Assembly: GCA_021234155.1 (NCBI GenBank)
Contig: JAJEKV010000005.1
Location: 1,428,001-1,492,000 of the forward strand
Direction: 5' to 3'
DNA from: Isoetes taiwanensis
Lineage: Eukaryota; Streptophyta; Lycopodiopsida; Isoetales; Isoetaceae
Length of the DNA: 64,000 nucleotides
A model generated the notes under the pieces. It did no database searches and had not been told where the DNA came from. It worked only from the letters and a program-made list of their open reading frames with translations. Shown here piece after piece: positions 32,240-42,734 of this stretch. The position numbers and the translations under genes are program-made. The stretch's first letter is position 1. Each line of letters opens with the position of its first letter.

Positions 32240-34296
32240 GTAGATAAATGGTTATACTAAAGGTAGTTAAGTTCATCTTATGTGGAGCTATAATTGTTGG
32301 ACTTTTCTCAGATCCTCTAGTGGACACTACCAACTTTTCAATTGCAAGCAAGATTCCAACCTTCTTTGTAGCCTTTGTCGCAACTCCATTGGCTACCAAT
32401 TCTAGTGAAGCAATCTCCTCAATAATGTTTGCAGCGAAGAAAAGGAAAAGGAACATATCAATGACATACTCTCAGGTTCTTAAACCTGAACACTGCACAA
32501 TGTTAGTGTTACTCATGTTCTAATGAGTGGTGTTTCATAGATATCTGGCAGAGTCGCAATGAACAACACTCTGTGTTTTGGAATAATTCTAGAAGTGGTA
32601 GTGGCTAGAGGCTTGGTGTGGGACTCCTCGTCTAAAGCCATCTAAGGTGACAAACATTTTCCTCTTTGAATAGGCCTTGTTGCCCTGGTCCTTTACCCTG
32701 TAGCCACCATCTTATTTTTCTTCTCAGATGGTCCAGAAAGAAAAATAACTTTATGGACAACCCAGATCATTTGAAAGCATATGAGCTTTTAGGCCCACGA
32801 CTAATAATTGTGACTAATTAATACTTGAAATTGCAAACACAAACTTAAAAGATGTACAAACCTTTCAGCAATTGCATAGAGTGCATGGTCCCTGCTAAAT
32901 GCTGAATGAGGGTTGAGAAAAACTGGCAAATTGCAACTGACACTATGTATACTTAGATCCATGAGTTCATGAGCATCATCCACGTTATTAATCACAGGCT
33001 GCACAAAATTTACCCAGCATAAGAAACTCTAAAGCAAAATTTAGCGGCTAGAAAAATGGAAAGAACACTGTGAGAATTCACTTGTCTATATATATTACAT
33101 TTCATTCGTTTATACATGTTCCATGGCTTTTTTAGAGTCTAACTTAAGCGACTGGCAGACATGCGTTCGTGCTCAGCGGCAATGGAATTGCAACAAATGT
33201 TCCAAGCCTGTGGTTTCATTATCTCAAGTGCAATTGCAAAACAATTGCAGCAAATGTAAAAAGAAGATATACATGAAACAAAAGTATGAAGAAGATATAG
33301 CTTACCAGTAGGATGAAGCAAATCTCTAAATAGGAGCGAGCTGTGTATGAAAAAATCCAAACTGTATAGCACTGCATCATAATGGATTGCCATCCATCTG
33401 TATACAGGTTTTTTAAGAATTGACAAATGGTATGTAGCTATACTTGCTGGACTCTTGTCACTTGCTATATACCACAATCAATAATTCACTTCACATTCTT
33501 CCTCTGCACATTTAAGTGGAAAGTATTTACATAAAAAAGGGTTGCTGCTCTACTGCAAGTATTTTAGAGCATCAAAAGCATAGATATGAAAGCATCCATT
33601 CTTGTTTTAAGCATCACGATTTGCACATGGCATTGTAACATTCAAACATCTGCACTCCATTCCGGTTAAGGAGGACAGCTCAGGACATTGTTCCAGAGAG
33701 GCTTCCATAGTCATCCTTGTAAAATTATTTGCATGGCCTAAAATGTCAAATCTGAATATAAGAGCTTCAAGGGTCTGTGCTGCTCAAATTTAGTGCCATT
33801 GAAGGCGAGGTGATGCAAATAGTTAAATTCCATAACCTGTACAACATTTGATAAGATAAAGCCTCTATTCATCTTGGGCCAAAAAAAGAACAATTACCGC
33901 AAGAAGACAATAAAGAATAATGTCCATATTCCTTGTTTCTGAACTCATGATCATCATTGCAAATCGCAACGGCAGAAATTACCATGAAAACTTGAGCATG
34001 AGCTGTAGGTTTATTCTGGCAAATTGATTCCTTAAAGATTCATAATAACCAAGAGACAAAGGAAAACACGCAAGGTATCTGAGATTAGAAGTAAATATGA
34101 CGTACGTAGCTGAGTTGCACAATAATAGAGAATAGTTGCTTCGGGTTGAACCGGCTCAAAAGGAAGCCGACACAGGTCATTAAATTGCTTCTCAGATTCA
34201 GATAACTCTTAAAATAATAATTACTCTATCAGACTACATGCTTAAATGCTTAAATGAGTAGTCAAGAAGATATAAAGAAAGCAAAAACCCTCATAC

Positions 34297-34363
34297 CTGA
34301 TGTGTTGCCTGTGGGAGTGATAATGACAACGGCCAAGTCCCTTTGGTTTCCACCATCTGCCAT
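34297..34363 (-). pseudogene. captured first exon, function unknown
   Basis: MADGGNQRDLAVVIITPTG and three further residues, ending at a GTATGAG donor. It lies about 340 bp inside the Helitron 5' end. Confidence 0.35.
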
Positions 34364-35050
34364 GAAAAAACCCTCGTTTCCAATCAATCTGCAACGAAAG
34401 TCAGATAAAAATAGACAAATGCTTCGCCTCGGCTTGCCAATTCCACTGAACATATCCTCGTGGATGCCACGATGATACATGTCGATTTCTCTGTATAGTA
34501 TGTACTCTCTGCCAGATAAGGATGGAAATAAGAAAAAAAAACTATAGTGACGATTTTTGGACAACCGGCGAGTTTTTTCGGCAAGTAGAAACCCAAAAAT
34601 CATCGACTTAACAAAAATTTCAAAAAAGTTTTTGGCCAAACTGGAAAATCCCAAATTAACAAGATTGATACGTCTGCCATTTTTTATCACCAGATAGAGA
34701 TGAGCAACGATAAGCTTTAGTGATCTTGTGCCGAAAGCACAACGAAGAAGCTGCTGATCAGAGATGTGTGCACCTTGGAAAATATACAGACGTCGCCTCT
34801 GCTAGATAGACTACAAAATTCAACTAGAAGCAAGATGAAATGCTTGCTTACGCAAGTTATGCCAAACAGGGGGATAAAATGCAAGTAGGATTTCCTGGCT
34901 AGTGAGAGCACTGAAAAGAGTGAACAACCACGCCCATGCAAGCCGTAGACGATCGCACAAGAAGAAGCAGTGTACAATAGTTTCAACACATTGGCCACAG
35001 AGAGGGCCAACATGTTGGCCAACACATGCATTCGCTATATGCAACTTGAT

Positions 35051-35991
35051 ACAAATCCTAAATATGAATTTGGCTTTACATTTGATTTTAACTGTGTTTG
35101 ACTTTCACATTAGAATTGATTTTGACATTTTAAAAATTATTTTGATAGGTAGATCCATACAATATTTGACTTTCACTTTCTTCTTGACTTTATTTTAGAG
35201 GTTCATCCTACTTTTGGAGTTGATTTTTTGCATTCAAGTTGATATTGTCTTTACATATTAAATCTCCATTTGGACTTGGACTTTTTGCTTTTGCAGTTAA
35301 TTTTAAAGGGTTAGCTAGATTTCCTAATTAGATAGAGTCCTTTGCAGAATTTCAATGAATACGAATCTAACAGTATAGTATCTCGAGTTTAGCATAGAAA
35401 GTATTTTGAGCTACAACTTTGCACTTAGTTGAATAGAAAATGTCAGCCTCATACAGTTCTTAAATAATATAAGGGATGAGGCCAGGAGTTACCCATCCAT
35501 ATGCAATTTACCCCCTCTCGTATATACGTACGTAAATTGGCCAAAACAAATTTCTAATCTGCAGTCGGCATTAAAAACCTGCACAAAATGTGATCACAAC
35601 AAAGTCCTTCATGATGGAAACAAACATTTATAACCATGCACTTGCATAAAACCTTCACTTGTAGAGGAAGCAATATAGATGAGTACTATGCATTTGCATA
35701 AAATCTTCATTTGTAGAGGAAGCAAGATGGACTGGTACTACAATTTGTTGTCCACATAGAACAATGTTTTTTTTTTCTCCTTTTTCTTCTGAACTATAAT
35801 CACTACTAGCATGGCAAAACATGCTTTTAGAATCTTCAATGATCAAAGATATATTTCTTATTTTTGTGCAGTGTCTATTGCAACAATTATTATAAGTAAA
35901 AAAGACTACAGTCATTACCAACATTACAAAACATGCTTTTAGGATCTTTCAAGGATAAACAATCTATATTTTATTTCTCTACATCATCATG
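35051..35991. other. AT-rich spacer with TTGACTTT-type repeats
   Basis: 35090-35300 is built of loose GATTTTGACWTT / TTTGACTTTCAC words, similar to 29680-29778. 35640-35725 repeats CATTTGCATAAAA-CTTCA-TTGTAGAGGAAGCAA twice. No gene is seen. Confidence 0.45.
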
Positions 35992-37311
35992 TCACATATT
36001 GTGACAATTAGTTGGTGCAAATGAGATTTTCATCGCTTTTGTATCATAAGTAACAAGATAATTTTGCTGCATTATGTTTCCAATTATGCCATGGTCATCA
36101 TAACTATTGGCTATCAACAAGCATAAGTTGCCACCCTCTAATCTCATATAATTTGCATGTGGAGGACTAAATGAAGCCCCATGAAATTGGAAAGTGAGAG
36201 ATGGGATTCGCACATTAGGCGATTCTGAAACATCAAAGCAAAGGTCATAGCCATCGACAAGGATTTGAGGCAGACTTGACAATGCCTCAATAAATGCATG
36301 TGCCACAGCATTGTATACACGTTCCTCAAGATAAGTGAGTGTAGTACCCGAATCAAAGACCATACCTCTATGGTTGAGATTTAAAGAAGTATTACATCTA
36401 GATATGACAATGTCTCCAATCGTAATACTTTGGAGATGGACCCAATAGTCTGACGTGTCAAGAATAGGAGTAGAACTAGCTGGATGAGAGACAATGGGAG
36501 AGGCTCCAAAGAACAAGGCACTATCTGTATCTTGGCCATAATGGGTAAGGCAATATGAGAACATTCCGTTGGAGAAAGGCAATTGGGAGACTATAGATAC
36601 AGAACTTTGTGCTAGTCCCATAAGACCATCTGCCCCATCGAATCCGTCGGAGATAACATGTGCGCATCCCATAGTTATCTTGGCAGTTTGAGGGGCTCCA
36701 GAAGCTGAATAAAAAGTTATGTTTTCATTGACATATTCTCCCTTAGTGTAAGTTGAATCCAAGTAGCCGTACATATAGGAACACAAATAATCAGAAAGAT
36801 GCGAATTACCATGATGGTGGTGTTGGTGGCAAGAAGATTCAAGCAGAGGGATGCATATATTGGGATTGGACCGACATGAAATAGTGGAGAAGGAACTGGA
36901 TTGATGGGGATTTAGAATATTTGGTTGGCATGAACTACAATTTTTTTCATCATCAAGAGGGCACTCAGAACAAGTGCCACATTTTAACCAAAACAGGTCA
37001 CTTCCAGAGTCCATGATTGCTGTGAATTTCCTAGGTGGTGTGCCTACTTCCAAGTCTATTAGATACTCTGCGTGATCGCGAGATAGCTTCATGTGGCTCC
37101 TATAACCATTGTGTTTAGATTTGGGAGATGCAAGTCTGAGTGCCCGCCTTGCAATTCCACGACCTAACTTCTCTGATATTGGCAGTCCCTTATCAATATG
37201 ACGTAATGACATCTTAATTGGTTCTACTTTCTCATCCTGTGGGTGTGGGTGTGGGTGTGCCAGTGCTAGTGCTGCCACTAGCAATAACATCCACACGAAA
37301 TATGGAGGCAT
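35992..37311 (-). CDS. nepenthesin-type (A1B) aspartic protease, intact, 439 aa
   Basis: A pepsin-like endopeptidase, predicted secreted or vacuolar. Residues 1-18 form a hydrophobic signal peptide (MPPYFVWMLLLVAALALA) followed by a His-Pro stretch and a propeptide. The first active-site motif is DSGSDLFWLKCG near residue 100 (DTGS is commoner, but Ser at the second place is seen in the wider family). The second is FDSGTTLTYLEE near residue 320. Between them comes the Cys-rich nepenthesin-type insert (CGTCSECP, then CSSCQP), then MGCAHVISDGFDGADGLMGL (the usual FGCG..DGxxGLG). The C end has IIGNIMQQNYLVTYD, the usual G(N)xxQQ stretch. Length and motif order are those of a complete family member. 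There is no intron, no stop and no frameshift, in sharp contrast to the rest of the window. The Met at 37311 is chosen because the signal peptide begins there. Confidence 0.9.
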   Translation of the reverse strand: MPPYFVWMLLLVAALALAHPHPHPQDEKVEPIKMSLRHIDKGLPISEKLGRGIARRALRLASPKSKHNGYRSHMKLSRDHAEYLIDLEVGTPPRKFTAIMDSGSDLFWLKCGTCSECPLDDEKNCSSCQPNILNPHQSSSFSTISCRSNPNICIPLLESSCHQHHHHGNSHLSDYLCSYMYGYLDSTYTKGEYVNENITFYSASGAPQTAKITMGCAHVISDGFDGADGLMGLAQSSVSIVSQLPFSNGMFSYCLTHYGQDTDSALFFGASPIVSHPASSTPILDTSDYWVHLQSITIGDIVISRCNTSLNLNHRGMVFDSGTTLTYLEERVYNAVAHAFIEALSSLPQILVDGYDLCFDVSESPNVRIPSLTFQFHGASFSPPHANYMRLEGGNLCLLIANSYDDHGIIGNIMQQNYLVTYDTKAMKISFAPTNCHNM

Positions 37312-39540
37312 TGTGGGATGTCTTTTTACATGTAGGCTAGGCCTATATGTAGTTTTTTATTACCAACCCTTTTGCCAAGACGGGCCTTATTACCGTTTGC
37401 CAAGTAAGGCCAAATCTTATTGCCAAATAAGGAAACCCTTTAGGAAAAGGGTTTGTTCCAAGCAAACACTCCGGAGATTTGGCAAACGTTTCAATCCTGG
37501 CCGAGATGTTGAATGGCAGTACTTACGTAAGTTCATGTTTGTAGTATGAATGCATGCATGCATTTACCAGAATCCGTAACATAGTAGAGTTCAGTTGTTC
37601 CATTTCCTGCAGCTGTGGTTTTAAGATTGTTTTTTTCCTCACAAGAAGTGATTGGAAGATTCAGCTTTCATGCAAACCGCTGGTAAAAGGAATTCCCTGG
37701 TAAAATCGCTGCTTTATAAAAAAAATTGCTTTTGGGTGGATGAACTCGGAAATTAGGGCTTCTGTGATTGACGTTCGATAGGATGATCTAATTATAGAAC
37801 GCAGTTTGGTATCTTACGTTGCCCGGGAAGGATCTGAATCTCCATCTCCATTACGTTTTCTGGCTCCATTACAATTTCGGACCCATGTATGATGTCTTTC
37901 CTTCTTCTTGTGGTTTTATTCCAAGAATTGTTAATGCAAAGCTTTTGTTGGGTCATGTGAAACCCATGGCAATATTGAACTTGTCCATGAGCTACAGTGT
38001 GCTTGGGCTTGAAGCATTACAGAATTACTCAATTGACTTTCAGAGTTGCCATGGAAGAAAAGAAAAAGGCCTCAGAAGTAGAAGATTAAGATCAAACATG
38101 TGAGGAACTTGAGATATGGAAAACGAATAATTAGACTTATAGGATAGAAACAAACCAACTTGCAGACAGATCCTTGGCAATGAAGTCCTGAAATGCTTTG
38201 TACATTTGTAATCTGCATATTCTGCTAAAATATAAAGCTTTTCGAACTTCATATGCTTTAGGTGCCTTGGTAAGATCTTTCCCTGCTCTTCTGCTTTTTT
38301 GTAAACTGCTACAAGGTAAACAGATTTGTCTGCTCTTCTGCTTTTGGTAAAATGCTATAAGTAAACATATTTGTCCATGATAATAGGCATATGCAGTGTA
38401 TCGGTAATGGTTAATCTTGGGAAGAAAACAAGGATGGCAACCTACAGATTTTGATCCTTATTGAAATGTTTACAGCTAATGAGTTGCTTGGGAAGCCCTT
38501 ATACTGTAACCTGATATTTTCTGATACAATGGTTCTATAAATACACTGCTTAGGGCTTGTATTAAAATGATTAAAATAAAGTGATGAAGCTGTATGTAAC
38601 AGACAAGGAAGTGTATAAATTTCTGTGGTCTCGTATCATTAGATCTAGTACTAGTATGAGGGTACGTTCCCATGGTTCCCATGCTATCGCCTGACTTCAA
38701 ATTATTCCCAAAGTTAATGCTAAAGTTGACTTTGAGTTTTCAGAAATGGCGGAGGATTTCTGAAAGCTGCGGTTGACACCTTACCTTTGAATTTCGAAGT
38801 CCGGTTAGGCTCACGGGAGGGAACGTAGCCCAAGGCAAGTTAGATACAAGGTTTAATAGAATAACTTGACATATATAGCTCTCTCAGGACAATAGTACAA
38901 TAGGTCATTAAACTTAATGACCGATGTCTGTTCCTCACAAGCTGTGAGAGAATTTCATGTCAATGCTAACTGCACCTCTTGTTGAGCTTGCAAGCTTCCA
39001 ACAACCCTTTCTCATCGCGTAATTAAGAAGCTCTGTGGCATCCACAGGTTGCTACAGCTTAATATGCTTAATATGCTGTCAATCAATTACAACCGGACTG
39101 CCTAACACCAAGAACTTAATTTTTCACAACCAAACTGCCAACATAGCCTCCTCATAGCAATCATTTAATTGTAAATGCGATCTGCATCTTTCATTCATCC
39201 TCCAAGCTTCTAACAACGTTTTCTCATGTCATACTTAAGCAAAGCTGTCTTTCGAGACATAATTAGACAATTCTACCGTGACTATGAAAACATGTGCAAT
39301 ATGAACATTGTGATCTCTTCTGATGGACTTTGATCTTATGTTGTTCTGAGAATGCCTTTCCAAAGCATGACGCAAGGCCAACAATAAAAAATTAATATTG
39401 GCTCCTCCTTTTCCGGGCCATTTTCTGGTGACACATAGCATTTTTACTCCATCTATCGTGTTCAAAATTGTAGTTTATTATTCTCCTCTACTGAAGGGTA
39501 ATAGCTTGTACAAAAGAACTCTCAAGTTTATCTATCGTGA
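37312..39540. other. spacer upstream of the protease gene, nothing recognised
   Basis: 37370-37450 repeats TTGCCAA(G/A)TAAGG-type words. A TCTATAAATAC box at about 38532 may be an old LTR promoter. No convincing coding is seen. Confidence 0.4.
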
Positions 39541-39559
39541 AAGGTGATAACCGATTGCG

Positions 39560-40430
39560 GGAACAACAACAGTGCCAAATGGCAAGATAATAGAAATATC
39601 AGGTAACGAGGTCACTCTAATCATGCAATGCATGTCTAATAAGAAATTACTTAAATGCATTAGGAGGAAGGAAGTAGCATACATATTTAAGCTGGAACTT
39701 AGCGATGAGGACACAGAAGAGGAAAAGGAGGATAAGACAATGAGCAAGTTGCCCAAGCAGGTGGCCAAGTTAGTTAAGTTCCATGATCTATTCTAGGACA
39801 ATATCGAAGAACTTGCTCCTTATAGGGGAGTCGAGTATGAAATAGGATTGGAGCCGGGCATGAAATCCACAAGTAAGGTGCCATACATGATGACAACCCA
39901 CGAACTAACGGAGTTAAAGAAGCAGTTATAAGAACTTTTAGATCTAGAAATCATAAGACTGAGTGTCTCTCCGTTCGACGCACCTATCTTGTTTGCCAAG
40001 AAAAAGAATGGAAACGAGAGGATGTACATCTTCTATCATCAGCTAAACAAGCACACCATCAAGAACAAGTACACTTAGCCACCTTAGCAAGAGTAGAGGA
40101 CCTCATGGATCAGCTGCAGACTTGAGATTTGGAAGAAGGAAGATATACACAAGACAACCTTCGAGACAAGGTATGGCCATTATGAATTCACAGTCATGCC
40201 TTTTGGCTTGTCCAATGCCCCAGCAACCTTTATGAAACTCATGAATGACATTTTTCGTGAGTTCCTGGACAATTTTGTCATTGTATTCTTCGTTGACATA
40301 TTGGTTTACAGCAGAACCTTAGAGGAGCATGTCCAACACTTAAGGAAGGTTCTTGAGAAGTTAAGGAGACCAACTCTATAGAAAGCTATCCAAATGCCAC
40401 TTTGCGACAACCAAAGTAGAGTATCTTGAG
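39560..40430 (+). pseudogene. gypsy protease-to-RT fragment, dead
   Basis: Across frames and several stops it reads the same order as residues about 523-810 of the gag-pol at 48-52.7 kb: [70 protein letters not shown] and [15 protein letters not shown]. The RT catalytic pair is damaged (FVDI for FDDI), the section around [10 protein letters not shown] is missing, and the copy stops before RNase H. It joins directly to an LTR start at 40431. Confidence 0.85.
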
Positions 40431-40530
40431 TGTGACGTTTTCCCAAAATATATGATATAAATACATATATTTTAGGCCATATCAACACACAAGTCTACCT
40501 TAGTAGCCTTGTGTACTTTAGTATATCTTA
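40431..40530 (+). repeat. LTR start fragment, chromovirus type
   Basis: TGTGACGTTTTCCC then ATATATGATATAAATACATATATT resembles the start of the chromovirus LTR (TGTGACGGTCC, then the ACGT palindrome) and the fragment at 60355. The right end is not identified. Confidence 0.45.
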
Positions 40531-41160
40531 TCCAACCTAGGTATGGAAGCAAAGCTTCGCCAAATCCGGCGACATGGCAAGAACAGGGTGCCTGACAATT
40601 CCCTTTTTTACTCTTTTTCTTTATATTTTTCAAAGCCCTGTTTTTTCTTCAAAAAGCTACGTGTTATTTTTAGGAGAAAACATCAACCAAGAATGTTTTA
40701 AAAGCATATTTCTATTACAATTATATGTGTTAGAAAATACTCATGTGCCTTGAGTATCCATTGTATGTTTTAAAAGGAAAGCCATGGCATAACAACGGCC
40801 TTAACCTTTGGAGTTCTTTGTAAGTTGATTAAAGTGTTTGACATCTGTTCCATAACTCTTGCAATTAAAGGCCCAACTTACAATATTACATGGTATAAAT
40901 ATCTCACACAATGGAGGGTGGAAGACAAATCAGGGTAGAATCTAATTGTCTAATGGTTTAGTACAAAATTTCTTAAGGTCCAACTTGTGTATTTTTATTT
41001 ACCTTTTAATACCAACCAACATTTGCCTGGCTAGGCGGATATTCGAGATTCCATACAAGCAACTCTATATTAGAAGATGTATAATGGGCTTAAGAAAAAC
41101 TAGTTTATGCGTTAAATTTACCTTTATACATCATGAAAGTATCAAATTTTAATAGGTCCT
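40531..41160. other. AT-rich, no gene seen
   Basis: May belong to the LTR fragment before it. No motif is recognised. Confidence 0.35.
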
Positions 41161-41165
41161 TTAGA

Positions 41166-41460
41166 CATTCTAAACGAGGTGCATCCTGGACTACCACAGT
41201 CATCGGATCTGTCAATCCTACGGCCCAGATTGTATGTTGGAGCTTCTGGACACCTCTCGTTTCGATTATACTCAATTATGATTGGGGACGCCTATGATTT
41301 AAGATGTCGAATACGAGTTTGCCTAAGGTTTTGATGGTATATCGAGCCTCTATACGGTTTCGCTTAAGCTTTTAGAATATGAAATACGGGGATTCGAACT
41401 TCTACCAAAATAACTTAATGTCCTAATACGACTACTTTAACCAATCTATCTAGTGAGCTA
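41166..41460 (-). mobile_element. tRNA-derived SINE, copy 1
   Basis: On the minus strand a box-A-like TAGCTCACTAGATAGATTGG (41441-41460) is followed about 45 nt later by a box-B-like AGTTCGAATCC (41390-41400) and a non-tRNA body ending near CTCGTTTAGAATG. This is the layout of a Pol III SINE head and tail. Box B carries one change from consensus. Confidence 0.65.
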
Positions 41461-41631
41461 ATGTGACTATTTTTTATCTTAAATCTATGTTTTTTTTTTC
41501 TAATAACCCATTGAATTGTTTTAGGAATATGGTCTATGGTTTCAAGAATTATATCTATATCAAATCCCCCTGAAACCCCATGTTATATCAAATCCCCCTG
41601 GAACCCCCTGTTATTTTGCTACACTATTCTA

Positions 41632-41920
41632 AGCGAGGTGCATCCCCGACTACCACAGTCATCGGATCTGTCAATCCCACGGCCCGTTGTATGTTGGAGC
41701 TTACGGACACCTCTAGTTTAGATTATACTCAATTATGATTGGGGGCGCCTATGATTTAAGATGTCGAATCTGAGTTTGCCTAAGGTTTTGATGGTATATC
41801 GAGCCTCTATACGGTTTAAGCAAAGCTTTTAGAATATGAAATACGGGGATTCGAACCTCTACCAAAATAACTCAATGTCCTAATACGACTACTTTAACCA
41901 ATCTATCTAGTGAGCTAATG
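41632..41920 (-). mobile_element. tRNA-derived SINE, copy 2
   Basis: Box B GGTTCGAATCC is perfect here (41847-41857 on the complement). Box A is at about 41898-41917. Same body as copy 1. Confidence 0.65.
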
Positions 41921-42085
41921 TGACTATTTTTTATCTTAAATCTATGTTTTTTTTTTTCTAATAACCCATTGAATTGTTTTAGGAATATGGTCTATGGTTT
42001 CAAGAATTATATCTATATCAAATCCCCCTGGAACCCCCTGTTATTTTGCTACATATTGGAACTTATGCCTGACAAAAACTTCAGC

Positions 42086-42090
42086 AACGC
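42086..42090. other. target-site duplication AACGC (left copy)
   Basis: Recurs at 60267-60271 directly after the last LTR. Confidence 0.65.
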
Positions 42091-42734
42091 TGTTGGCGGA
42101 TTTTTCCCACAATCCCCAACAGGTGGCCTCAAAGGCAGAAATCAGGACCACTTCGATGCTGCAATATGAAATCAAAGGCTTGCAATATGAAATCAGTATA
42201 GAATAAAGGATTTGAAGAAAAACTTGGAATGGAATGACTTTGGGCCCAAAAGAAAATTCATATAAGCACAAAACTTCAAATACAAAAGGGTCTTTCCATG
42301 TCTCTGAACCATGGAGGGGCCATTGATCCAATTCAAGGAGGAGCTGCCACCATCCCAAGAACTTGGAGCAAGGCAAGAGGAGGAGCTCGTGCTCCTCAAA
42401 ATTATTTTATAAACAACACTTTTCATCTTGACCTTTAATTTTTTGCCTCTTAATCTCCACCTTTGATCCTGCCTCTTCATCTCAACCTTTAATTTCGACC
42501 CCTTCATCTCCACCCTTGATCTTGCCTCTTTATCTCAACCTTTAATTTTAACCCCTTCATCTCCACCCTTTGTTTCAACCATTGGGCCTTTATATATTGA
42601 GCCCATTACATTTAAAATTTATCTCACCAATGCCTTAGATCATAAAATTAATCTTCTTCACACCCCCTCCCCTTCCAATGGTTTTCTTTCTGTTCTTTTT
42701 TCATGTTGACCGGGTGCCAAAAACCCGGTCAACA
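42091..42734 (-). repeat. LTR copy 1
   Basis: 644 bp, TGTTGGCGG to GGTCAACA on the plus strand. Its last 31 bases (42704-42734) form a perfect 12-bp-stem hairpin. Confidence 0.75.

Larger units (their letters stand above)
29918..34700 (-). mobile_element. non-autonomous Helitron, 4.8 kb
   Basis: Read on the minus strand the element ends with a perfect 7-bp-stem hairpin (29929-29945, GCCCGGCAATGCCGGGC), then seven bases and CTAG, followed by host T: the Helitron 3' signature. At the other side it begins TCTCTATCTGGTGATAAAA preceded by host A (34701 on plus is T), so insertion was between A and T with no duplication. No Rep or helicase motif is present. Exon-like pieces are found in both orientations inside, in keeping with gene-fragment capture. 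The 3' end is strong; the 5' end is chosen by the TC rule and by the fact that it lies inside the LINE. Confidence 0.7.
29779..35050 (-). mobile_element. 5'-truncated LINE, split by a Helitron
   Basis: The right part (34701-35050, minus) encodes the zinc-binding tail of a non-LTR reverse transcriptase: CxxCGQCVETIVHCFFLC followed by a Trp-rich stretch. The left part (29779-29917, minus) reads like a plant LINE 3' end: TTGTGCCTTTATTCTTG, then two A tracts. Between them lies the 4.8-kb Helitron. Without it the LINE remnant is about 0.5 kb, typical of 5' truncation. The coding part is broken across frames (for example 35044-34820 and 35031-34717). Confidence 0.6.
41166..42055. repeat. tandem duplication, unit about 430-457 bp, containing the SINE
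   Basis: 41166-41625 and 41632-42055 match from ATTCTAARCGAGGTGCATCC to CCCCTGTTATTTTGCTACA. The offset is 457 around box B and 430 near the right end, because unit 1 holds an extra 28-bp AAATCCCCCTGAAACCCC-type repeat (about 41562-41590). Confidence 0.8.

Noticed and set aside
33123-33311. Small plus-strand frame with two CxxC pairs resembling a zinc ribbon
   Set aside because: The pairs come from a short repeated DNA word (TTGCARCAAATGT); there is no other domain feature, and it lies in the Helitron interior.
33600-33830. Leucine-rich-repeat-like reading on the minus strand (CPELSSL)
   Set aside because: One weak motif with a stop and frame change nearby; too little to call an LRR gene.
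41390-41460. Functional tRNA gene on the minus strand
   Set aside because: Box A and box B are present, but the stems do not close into a cloverleaf and the unit has a long non-tRNA body; a SINE fits better.
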